Under the pieces are notes generated by a model that had not been told where the DNA came from, made no database searches, and saw only the letters and a program-made list of their open reading frames with translations. Shown piece after piece: positions 5,219-12,214 of a DNA stretch of 15,593 nt. Source of the stretch: an uncultured Ruminococcus sp. (GTDB lineage: Bacteria; Bacillota; Clostridia; Oscillospirales; Ruminococcaceae); contig CALCRR010000251.1 of assembly GCA_937894495.1 (NCBI GenBank), positions 1 to 15,593 of the forward strand, in the 5' to 3' direction. Positions within the stretch are counted from its first letter, which is position 1. Every line of letters starts with the position of its first letter. The translations under genes were made by a program, and so were the position numbers.

Positions 5219-7597
5219 TTGGCTGATAAATTTTCCATAGACGATAATAATTCTGAAAAGAATATGAAGAAAGCCGAACCAAGCAAGGAAGATTTTGATA
5301 TAAGCTTTCGTCCAAAAAGCAAGGAGATCTTCCCGTCTTCTCCCAAAAAAGCGGAGAATAAAGAGGTCAGCAAAAAAGCTGAGGCTGACGATGACCTGCT
5401 TGAAAAGCTTTCGTTTGCCATAAAAAAGGACGATACGGCAGAAAAGGAAAGCGACAGCTTCAAGGCTGAGCTTGATAGCACAGACAGCGAGACAGTGACT
5501 GCTGCTGAGTCTGACGCTGCTGAGGAGAGCGCTGTTATCGAGAACACTGCCGAGGAAGCAGCTAAGATGATAAGCAAGCTCTCAAAAGAGAGCGGTGCTG
5601 ACAGCACGGAAGATGATAATGTAGCGCCTGTCAACAGGGCAAGCGTCAAGGATATCGACCTGGGGCTTGAAAGCAAGATAATTCCCAGAACTGAGGAGTT
5701 TGACCGCCCCGATATACCCGATAATGCCAGCTATGAGGAGAAATCCGCCGCATTGCATGAGCACCGTAAGAAAAAGGTAGAAAACTTTGTGCTTGACGCA
5801 GCCGACGAGCCTGAGCAGCCTGAAAAGTCGGGCAAGACCTATAACGGTCAGAAGGAGCTTGAAAGCTTTGAGGAAGCTCCAAGGATACTAAACGATATCC
5901 TGCAGGTAAAGAGCAATTTGTTTTTAAGGCTGTCGGTGCTGCTGTTTTCGGGCATTTTCAGCCTGCTGATAACAGCCGCCAACGATTTTGAGCTGCCGCT
6001 GATAAGGATATTTGACAGGTCGATCTCACCCTCGGCATTCCTGTTTGCAAACACAATTCTGGGTCTGCTGGCTGTGGGAGTTTCGTATACGGTGATGACC
6101 GCAGGTGTGAAGAACATGGTGCTGAGAAAGCCCGACTGTGACTCGATAGCGGCGCTTAGTATCTTTGTCACGGTCATATCGGGAATAGTCACCCTGTTTG
6201 AGCCTGAGTCTATAAGAGATAATTATTATCACGTTTATATATCCGCCGCCATTGCAGGGCTTATCTTCAACACCCTCGGCAAGATGATGATAGTGCAGAG
6301 GACTGAAAAGAATTTCAGATATGTGGCAGGGGAGTTTGACAGATATGCCGTCAAAAAGGTTGATGACACAGCTGCCGAGAACTTTACAAGAGGCGCCTGC
6401 GAGCAGCCTGTACACACAACAACCATGCAAAAGACTGAGTTCGTTGAGGACTTTATGAAAAACAGCTATTCCCCCGATATCTCGGACGAGTTTGCTAAAA
6501 AGGCTGCGCCGTTCATTCTTGCGTCAGGGCTTGTGGCAGGTCTTTTGTCGCTGATCTTCGATAAGCACGCCGACAGCGGCATTACCAAGCTTTATGTGCT
6601 GCTGGCTACCTTCTCGGGTACTGTTACCATGTGCTCGTCGGTATCGCTGATGCTGGCGGTGAATGTGCCCATAACCAAGGCTATGAAGAAGTTTTTGCAG
6701 TATTCTTCCGTGCTGATAGGCTACAGTGCTGTTGATGAATATTCAGATACCAATTCTGTGGTGGTCGATGCAGGTCAGCTTTTTCCTAAGGAGAGCGTTG
6801 ATCTTGTTAACTTAAAGCTTTTGTCCACCAATTCCCTTGAAGAGTGTATACTGATGGCAGCGAGCCTGTCCTGTCAGGCAGGCAGCGTCCTTAAAAATGC
6901 TTTCTACCGCATTTTAAAGGGCAAGACCGAAATGCTATATCCCGTTGAGAGCTATATCTATGAGGACGGCATGGGGCTTTCGGGCTGGATAAATAACAAG
7001 CGTGTTCTGCTGGGCACAAGGCAGCATATGATAAACCATTCGATAGACGGTCTGCCCTCGGTCGCTAAGGAGAATGAGTACGGCAAGGGCAACATAGTTA
7101 TCTACCTGTCCATCTCGGGAGTTATCTCCACCATGTTCGTGGTCCGTGTTACCCCCGGTATTTCCATAGGAAAGTGGCTGCAGGAGCTGCACAGAGAGGG
7201 CATAGTCACAGTTATCAGGACGGTTGACGGCTTTTTGTCGGAGGATTATCTTGAAGACCTGTTCGGACTAAAGCCGGGCGCAGTCAAGCTTCTGCCTTTC
7301 AGATACCATAAGGAGTATGAGCAGGAGACCGACTATAACAGCAGGGTATCGTCTTCAATGCTCTGCGGCGGACATTTCCCCTCATTTGCAATGCTGATAA
7401 CAGGCGTAAAGAGAATAAAAGCAGCGTCACAGCTGGGGCTTGCTATCCAGGTGGGCTCAATAGTTCTGGGGGCGCTGATCTGTATAGTATCTGTGATACT
7501 AGGCTCGTTCTCGCAGATAACCCCAACGCTGGTCATCGCCTATAACCTTGTATTTGCGGCGATATCGCTCATATTCTTAAATACAAAGAAAATATGA
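5219..7597 (+). CDS. large membrane protein resembling a degenerate P1B-type ATPase
   Basis: A 792-residue protein. Residues 1-225 are acidic, Ser/Glu/Lys-rich and probably disordered. About eight hydrophobic helices follow (near 234-256, 271-297, 308-328, 337-358, 430-448, 457-481, 741-763, 767-789), with one large soluble segment between the sixth and seventh. This is the layout of P1B metal ATPases. After helix six the segment VVVDAGQLFP (Asp517) occupies the place of the phosphorylation motif DKTGT, and EDGMGLSGWINNKRVLLGTR resembles the N-domain stretch G-x-G-x-x-G...VLVGN. But KTGT is absent, the loop before helix five is only about 70 residues with no TGE, the CPx site reads NVP, and no GDGxND is seen. 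Transport by ATP hydrolysis is therefore unlikely; function is unknown. It starts at TTG with GGAGTG 8 nt upstream, at the end of rlmB. Confidence 0.7.
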   Translation: MADKFSIDDNNSEKNMKKAEPSKEDFDISFRPKSKEIFPSSPKKAENKEVSKKAEADDDLLEKLSFAIKKDDTAEKESDSFKAELDSTDSETVTAAESDAAEESAVIENTAEEAAKMISKLSKESGADSTEDDNVAPVNRASVKDIDLGLESKIIPRTEEFDRPDIPDNASYEEKSAALHEHRKKKVENFVLDAADEPEQPEKSGKTYNGQKELESFEEAPRILNDILQVKSNLFLRLSVLLFSGIFSLLITAANDFELPLIRIFDRSISPSAFLFANTILGLLAVGVSYTVMTAGVKNMVLRKPDCDSIAALSIFVTVISGIVTLFEPESIRDNYYHVYISAAIAGLIFNTLGKMMIVQRTEKNFRYVAGEFDRYAVKKVDDTAAENFTRGACEQPVHTTTMQKTEFVEDFMKNSYSPDISDEFAKKAAPFILASGLVAGLLSLIFDKHADSGITKLYVLLATFSGTVTMCSSVSLMLAVNVPITKAMKKFLQYSSVLIGYSAVDEYSDTNSVVVDAGQLFPKESVDLVNLKLLSTNSLEECILMAASLSCQAGSVLKNAFYRILKGKTEMLYPVESYIYEDGMGLSGWINNKRVLLGTRQHMINHSIDGLPSVAKENEYGKGNIVIYLSISGVISTMFVVRVTPGISIGKWLQELHREGIVTVIRTVDGFLSEDYLEDLFGLKPGAVKLLPFRYHKEYEQETDYNSRVSSSMLCGGHFPSFAMLITGVKRIKAASQLGLAIQVGSIVLGALICIVSVILGSFSQITPTLVIAYNLVFAAISLIFLNTKKI

Positions 7598-7603
7598 TGT
7601 TTT

Positions 7604-7632
7604 AAGGCTGCGCTTTAAGTGCAGCCTTTTTT
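7604..7632 (+). terminator. rho-independent terminator of the rlmB operon
   Basis: AAGGCTGC (7604-7611) pairs with GCAGCCTT (7621-7628), with further pairs inside, and the second arm runs into a T-tract ending at 7632. It lies 6 nt after the stop of the ATPase-like gene. Confidence 0.88.
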
Positions 7633-7665
7633 ATGTCTATCGGGAATAACTCAGAATAATCTGCC

Positions 7666-7688
7666 AATAAATTTAATATAAATTTATT
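7666..7688. promoter_or_regulatory. 9-bp palindrome just before the lipoprotein ribosome binding site
   Basis: AATAAATTT (7666-7674) and AAATTTATT (7680-7688) form a perfect inverted repeat around a 5-nt centre, ending 1 nt before GGGAG. It could be an operator or an RNA hairpin that governs access to the ribosome binding site. In A/T-only sequence chance is a real alternative. Confidence 0.35.
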
Positions 7689-7702
7689 CGGGAGATGATA
7701 AA

Positions 7703-8959
7703 ATAAAAAGACTGTGGGCAGTTATTATGGCAGCGCTCATGCTGGTCTCGTGTAACGAAAACAATAACGAGCAGGAGACGGATATTTCCGAGCGGCTGAG
7801 AAACATGAAAAGCTCTTCGGTAATACCTGTTGTGAGAGAAAACAGGGACAAGCAGCTTGATGACGGCTATGAGCCGCTTAATTATGAGGTGCAAAAGGGC
7901 ATATGGCTCTCATATATCGACCTTTCGGCAATGCTTTATGAGGCTGACGAGGCTGAGTTTTGCGAAAGCTTTGACAAAGCCTGTAAAAATATCTCAGCTC
8001 TCGGGCTGAACACGGTATATGTGCATTTAAGACCCTTTGGCGACGCACTTTATGAGTCGTCGCTGTACCCCACCTCGGCGTATCTTTATGGCGATTTTGA
8101 CCCTTTAGAGATCATCTGCGACACCGCTCACAGCTATGAGCTTTCAGTTCATGGCTGGATAAACCCGTTAAGACTGCAAACGGCAGGGGAGCTTTCGCAG
8201 ATAAGTGACAGCTATAAAACGGCTTACTGGTATCAGTCAGACTCCGATAAGGTTAGGGCAGTGGAAAATGACGACCACCTGTGGCTCAATCCCGCATATC
8301 CCGAGGTCAGAGAGCTTATCGCACAGGGAGCAGCGGAGATAGCAGCAGGTTATGAAATTGACGGCATTCACTATGATGATTATTTTTATCCCACCACCGA
8401 CGAGTATTTTGACCGTCAGTGCTTTGCTGCTACAAGTCAAGGTCAAGACCTTGACAGCTGGCGGTTAAGCAATATTTCTTCCATGTGCACCGAGATATAT
8501 TCTGCCGTAAAAGCGGTGGATAAAGATATTTCAGTAGGTATCTCGCCCCAGGGCAATGTCGATAACAACTATAGCTATATGTACGCCGATGTGGAAAAAT
8601 GGTGCTCTCAGACAGGCTATTGCGACTATATTCTGCCCCAGATATATTACGGCTACAACAACAGCATAATGCCTTTTGCCAAAACACTCTCACGCTGGAA
8701 AAGCATGAATACCTGTAAAGATGTTAAGCTTGTCATAGGCTTAGCAGCCTATAAAATAGGGGAGGAGGACGAGTTTACCTATAACATCGGTATCGTTGCA
8801 CAGCAGTTGAGCGATGTTCTGGCAGACGATGACTGCGCAGGGGTCGCCGTCTATACCTATTCAAGCCTTTTTGACCCCGATACAGAGCTCGCTGACCGTA
8901 TCTCACAGGAAAATGCCCTTATAAAAGCTGCCCTTGCAGATGAACAGTCAGAAATGTAA
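7703..8959 (+). CDS. lipoprotein with GHL10 (DUF187) glycoside hydrolase-like domain, apparent AUA start
   Basis: A secreted, membrane-anchored protein of the glycosyl hydrolase-like 10 family (DUF187, YngK-like). Members have a TIM-barrel and are thought to act on cell-wall or extracellular glycans; the substrate here is unknown. The domain starts at GIWLSYIDLSAM and continues through LGLNTVYVHLRPFGDALY, ELSVHGWINPLR, HLWLNPAYPEVRELI, IDGIHYDDYFYP and DYILPQIYYGY, which include the acidic and Trp/His residues typical of the barrel. Read from AUA at 7703, 8 nt after GGGAG, the protein begins with a complete lipoprotein signal, MKRLWAVIMAALMLVSC (if AUA is read as Met), lipobox LVSC and Cys17. 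The first ATG (7727) would leave only MAALMLVSC without a basic n-region. The total is 418 residues. It is preceded by a terminator and has no clear promoter. Confidence 0.85.
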   Translation: MKRLWAVIMAALMLVSCNENNNEQETDISERLRNMKSSSVIPVVRENRDKQLDDGYEPLNYEVQKGIWLSYIDLSAMLYEADEAEFCESFDKACKNISALGLNTVYVHLRPFGDALYESSLYPTSAYLYGDFDPLEIICDTAHSYELSVHGWINPLRLQTAGELSQISDSYKTAYWYQSDSDKVRAVENDDHLWLNPAYPEVRELIAQGAAEIAAGYEIDGIHYDDYFYPTTDEYFDRQCFAATSQGQDLDSWRLSNISSMCTEIYSAVKAVDKDISVGISPQGNVDNNYSYMYADVEKWCSQTGYCDYILPQIYYGYNNSIMPFAKTLSRWKSMNTCKDVKLVIGLAAYKIGEEDEFTYNIGIVAQQLSDVLADDDCAGVAVYTYSSLFDPDTELADRISQENALIKAALADEQSEM

Positions 8960-9009
8960 AAAAACAGTTGACATATTGTTACAACTTATAAATGTTTGCT
9001 TTATCCTAC

Positions 9010-9038
9010 TTGTAATTATCTGCGAAATATAGTATAAT
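9010..9038 (+). promoter_or_regulatory. probable promoter of nfnA-nfnB
   Basis: TTGTAA (9010-9015), 17-nt spacer, perfect TATAAT (9033-9038), 46 nt before the NfnA start. Confidence 0.65.
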
Positions 9039-9084
9039 AAACTATAAGTAAGCTTTTGTTAATTTAACTTGGGAGTGGTTTTCA

Positions 9085-9918
9085 ATGTATAAGATAGTTA
9101 CAAGAAGACAGCTGAATGATAATGTGGTGCTGATAGTTATCGACGCACCTTTTATTGCTGCTAAGGCTGAGGCAGGGCAGTTCGTTATCATCAGAGCTAA
9201 TGAAAAGGGCGAGAGAATACCCTTTACCATTGCAGACTATGACAGAGAAAAAGGACTTATCACCGTTATATATCAGATAGTCGGCGGCTCGACCACCGAG
9301 CTTGCCAGAATAGGCGAGGGCGAGTATATCGAGGACGTGGTGGGTCCTCTGGGACTTGCCACCGAGTATGTGGAGGACCCAAAGCGCATTGCGGTTGTGG
9401 GCGGCGGCGTGGGCTGTGCCATTGCTTATCCGCAGGCTAAAAAGCTTTATAATATGGGCGTTCATGTTGACCTTATCGCAGGTTTCAGAAATAAGGATAT
9501 CATTATTATCGAGGAGGAAATGAGAAAAGCCTCCACCGAGCTTTTTGTCTGTACAGATGACGGCTCCTACGGCTATCACGGCTTTGTTACCGATAAGCTC
9601 AAGGAGCTCATAGAGGGCGGTGCGCAGTATGACGAGGTGATCGCCATAGGACCTGTGCCTATGATGAAATTCGTCTGCAAGACCACCGAGCCATACGGCA
9701 TAAAAACACTGGTGTCCCTTAACCCTATAATGATAGACGGTACGGGAATGTGCGGTTGCTGCAGGGTAAAGGTAGACGGCGTTACACGCTATGCCTGTGT
9801 TGAGGGTCCCGACTTTGACGGACATAAGGTAGATTTCGATGAGCTTATCAGAAGAAACGGCGCTTACAGAGATGAAGAGATGCGCCATGTTTGCAGAATT
9901 ACGGGAGGTGTGAGATAA
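9085..9918 (+). CDS. nfnA: NfnA-like subunit (ferredoxin-NADP+ reductase alpha type)
   Basis: The small subunit of the NfnAB or sulfide-dehydrogenase-type flavoenzyme. NfnAB is a cytosolic complex that links NADH, NADP+ and ferredoxin by electron bifurcation in anaerobes. An FAD-binding barrel comes first (AGQFVIIRANEKGERIPFTI, about residues 30-49). The NAD-binding Rossmann part starts at RIAVVGGGVGCAIAYPQAK (about 101-119). A [2Fe-2S] cluster domain at the end shows DGTGMCGCCRVKV and, a little further, RYACVEGPDFDGH. Length (277) is normal. The ATG has GGGAG 9 nt upstream. It overlaps NfnB as TAATG and has GGGAGG within its last codons, so the two are coupled. A role as a glutamate synthase accessory or sulfide dehydrogenase subunit is a close alternative. 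Its partner is broken in this sequence, so the complex may be non-functional. Confidence 0.88.
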   Translation: MYKIVTRRQLNDNVVLIVIDAPFIAAKAEAGQFVIIRANEKGERIPFTIADYDREKGLITVIYQIVGGSTTELARIGEGEYIEDVVGPLGLATEYVEDPKRIAVVGGGVGCAIAYPQAKKLYNMGVHVDLIAGFRNKDIIIIEEEMRKASTELFVCTDDGSYGYHGFVTDKLKELIEGGAQYDEVIAIGPVPMMKFVCKTTEPYGIKTLVSLNPIMIDGTGMCGCCRVKVDGVTRYACVEGPDFDGHKVDFDELIRRNGAYRDEEMRHVCRITGGVR

Positions 9919-10781
9919 TGCCTAATATGAGTAAGACCAAGACCCCTATCGCAGAGCAGGAGCCTAAGGTAAGGGCTAAAAATTTCAAAGAGGTCTCGCT
10001 GGGCTATACTCCCGAAGAGGCTGTTACAGAAGCGCAGCGCTGCCTTAACTGCAAGCACAGACCCTGTATGAACGGCTGCCCTGTCAGCGTAAGGATACCT
10101 GAGTTTATCGCAAAGGTGGCAGCAGGTGAGTTTGAAGAGGCATATAAGATAATAAAGTCCACCAATGCGCTGCCTGCGGTATGCGGCAGAGTATGCCCCC
10201 AGGAGAACCAGTGCGAGGGTCAGTGTGTAAGAGGCAAAAACGGCGAGCCAGTGGCTATCGGCAGACTTGAACGCTTCTGCGCCGACTATATGAACGACAA
10301 AAAGGTGGAGGTACATAAGCCTGAGAGCAACGGTCATAAGGTGGCTGTTGTAGGTGCAGGACCTTCAAGCCTTACCGCAGCAGGCGACCTTGCCAAGCTG
10401 GGCTATGAGGTAACTGTTTATGAAGCCTTTCATACAGCAGGCGGCGTGCTCATGTACGGCATACCCGAGTTCAGACTGCCTAAAAGCATAGTTCAGAAGG
10501 AGATAGACAGCCTGAAGGAGCTGGGTGTAAATATTATGACCAACATGGTCATCGGCAAGGTGCTTTCTATCGACGAGCTTATGGAAATGGGCTATGAAGC
10601 CGTGTTTGTAGGCTCGGGCGCAGGTCTGCCCAGATTTATGGGTATCGAGGGAGAAGGTCTTGTGGGGGTCTACTCTGCCAATGAGTATCTCACCAGAATA
10701 AATCTTATGAAGGCTTATAAAAAGAACTATGATACGTTAAATACCATAGTTCCTATAAATCATTTTATAAAAAGTGTCTAA
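9918..10781 (+). pseudogene. nfnB: NfnB / GltA-type flavoprotein, truncated at the compositional boundary
   Basis: The N-terminal part of the large NfnB subunit (same family as the glutamate synthase small subunit). Two cluster motifs are complete: Cys42-x2-Cys45-x4-Cys50-x3-Cys54 and Cys89-x3-Cys93-x5-Cys99-x3-Cys103, expected to bind two [4Fe-4S] clusters. The FAD site VAVVGAGPSSLTAAGDLAKL (143-162) and GGVLMYGIPEFRLPK are present. Homologues run to about 460 residues and continue after YDTP into a second nucleotide-binding motif. Here the protein follows the family up to KKNYDT (codon 273, base 10,736), then reads 14 foreign residues (LNTIVPINHFIKSV) to a stop. It thus lacks the NADP(H)-binding core and the C-terminal FAD part and should be inactive. 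The ATG is supported by GGGAGG 9 nt upstream. It converges, overlapping by a few bases, with the AT-rich operon. Confidence 0.85.
10724..10752. repeat. near-palindrome (11-7-11) across the nfnB breakpoint
   Basis: GAACTATGATA (10724-10734) and TACCATAGTTC (10742-10752) are inverted repeats matching at 10 of 11 positions around the 7-nt centre CGTTAAA. The left arm is in the native NfnB codons for Lys-Asn-Tyr-Asp; the right arm is in the AT-rich DNA. Its geometry is that of a tyrosine-recombinase core site. It lacks a T-run, so it is a poor terminator. Confidence 0.45.
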
Positions 10782-12214
10782 TTATTATCATTAATTACTT
10801 TTAGAATTTCATGATAATCACCATAATACATGCCTTTTATTTCATTATACTCTCTTTCCAATTGCTCAAGACTCATCAGATTATAATCTTTTTTATTATG
10901 TCCTGTTCGCTTATCAACAAACTTTTTAACACTATCCTTTAGTTTAGATTTAGATAATGATTTAATCTTCTCTCTAACACCTGAGTTAGTTATTTCTCCA
11001 ATCATTAAATTAATTTCTTTAAGAATATTTTCTTTCTTAGAAATATACTCCTGTTTTCTTTTTCGGTCATGCGAAGTTAAATCAATATCATCAATACCCA
11101 AAATATCTTCTATCGCAAAATCAAGATCTGAATCTAAGCGATATAAATATTTATAATCCGCTGATGAAACTTGTTTTTTAATCGAGAAAAGAACATCATG
11201 ATTCCATCCTTTTTCAAGGCCAGATTTGATAATGCGCAAAGCTAATTCACTTATTTCTTTTGAATCTTTTCTACCCAAAATATATTGTATTACTTTTTGT
11301 GCTACTTTTTCATCAATAGCTGAAAGAATCCATATTAATGATTTTGTTTTAAATTCATTTATATTTTTAGAATCCATCAAGTAATTTATTGCATCTTCAC
11401 ATAGTTGTGCATTCTTTGAAGAAAAATCATACTTGCTATCCTTATAGAAATACAATCCAAAAACATTTATTACTTCTGTTGTTTTAATACAATCAGAATT
11501 TATAACACAATGCCGTTTATTTGTATCTCTAAATACATATTTAGCCTTAGAAAACGTTCCAACGATTGAATTAGACAATACATTCCAATTTCCTTCAGTT
11601 ATATTATCACTTATGTCGCCTAAGTATCCTTCAAGATTAATTGCTTCATTTTCATGAACTAAATCAAAGTTATCTTTTGAAATTGGATAATATTGACCAT
11701 TATCTAAATCAACCTTAATATCTACATCACTAAAAATTGCATTATAGTTATCAGTCTTTAATGTTCCTTCTTCTTCAGAATATTCCATACTTAAAAATTT
11801 AATCTTATCTCCTTTTGGCATTATAAGATTTTTAAGTTTTTCTTCATTATCTCTTAAATTACCATCATATACTTTATCATTCATTCTTGTTGCATCAAAA
11901 ATAGGATAATACTTAAAATGATTTTTCGTATCAACTACTGTAACTGGGAATAACGAGTTTTCTATAATGTTATTGATTTGTTCTAAAGTGAATTTACTAA
12001 TTTGATCATATAATTTCTTAAAATGTGGATTCAATGAGCCCTTTCCAGTTATTTCATCTATATAATTATAAGCTTCTTCTTCGCTTTTTGTATTAGCAAC
12101 TAATGAAGCAATCAAATATGAATCGTATGTTGCTTTTTCAAATGTATCGTATTTTAGCACTATCTTATAAAACGTATTAGGCAAGCTTAAAGCAACTTTT
12201 GCTCTTATTTCCAT
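10778..12214 (-). CDS. uncharacterised protein, third gene of the exonuclease-helicase operon
   Basis: I do not recognise this protein of about 478 residues. The N-terminal 80 or so residues are helical, a mixed segment with many Asp, Asn and Tyr follows (about 80-250), then a helical stretch that resembles alpha-alpha repeats (SLIWILSAIDEKVAQKVIQY onward), and a basic, coiled-coil-like C-terminus rich in Lys (KENILKEINLMIGEI, SLEQLEREYNEIKG). No catalytic motif is evident. I chose the ATG at 12,214 because GGAGG lies 11 nt upstream inside the helicase gene, leaving a 38-nt overlap. An in-frame TTG at 12,262 would overlap by 86 nt with no ribosome binding site, and the paired ATGs at 12,235/12,232 have only a weak one. 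Tight coupling to the helicase suggests it works with it, perhaps as a specificity or effector partner; that is inference. Its stop nearly meets that of the truncated NfnB gene. Confidence 0.75.
   Translation of the reverse strand: MEIRAKVALSLPNTFYKIVLKYDTFEKATYDSYLIASLVANTKSEEEAYNYIDEITGKGSLNPHFKKLYDQISKFTLEQINNIIENSLFPVTVVDTKNHFKYYPIFDATRMNDKVYDGNLRDNEEKLKNLIMPKGDKIKFLSMEYSEEEGTLKTDNYNAIFSDVDIKVDLDNGQYYPISKDNFDLVHENEAINLEGYLGDISDNITEGNWNVLSNSIVGTFSKAKYVFRDTNKRHCVINSDCIKTTEVINVFGLYFYKDSKYDFSSKNAQLCEDAINYLMDSKNINEFKTKSLIWILSAIDEKVAQKVIQYILGRKDSKEISELALRIIKSGLEKGWNHDVLFSIKKQVSSADYKYLYRLDSDLDFAIEDILGIDDIDLTSHDRKRKQEYISKKENILKEINLMIGEITNSGVREKIKSLSKSKLKDSVKKFVDKRTGHNKKDYNLMSLEQLEREYNEIKGMYYGDYHEILKVINDNN

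Noticed and set aside
5005..5676. Ser/Leu-rich minus-strand frame of 223 codons
   Set aside because: Antisense to rlmB and the acidic part of the ATPase-like protein; the composition is the reverse reading of Glu/Lys/Asp codons.
8968..8990. TTGACA as -35 element of nfnA
   Set aside because: No -10 hexamer at 16-18 nt; the nearest TATAAA is only 13 nt away. TTGTAA-N17-TATAAT at 9010-9038 fits better.
9057..9072. Rex operator before nfnA (TTGTTAATTTAAC)
   Set aside because: The arms are too close: the Rex consensus needs a longer spacer and TTAACAA on the right side.
9082..9888. Minus-strand frame of 268 codons opposite nfnA
   Set aside because: Antisense to a well-supported gene and without family features.
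10724..10752. Terminator between nfnB and the AT-rich operon
   Set aside because: The stem has no T-run on either strand and spans the breakpoint, so a recombination site is the better reading.
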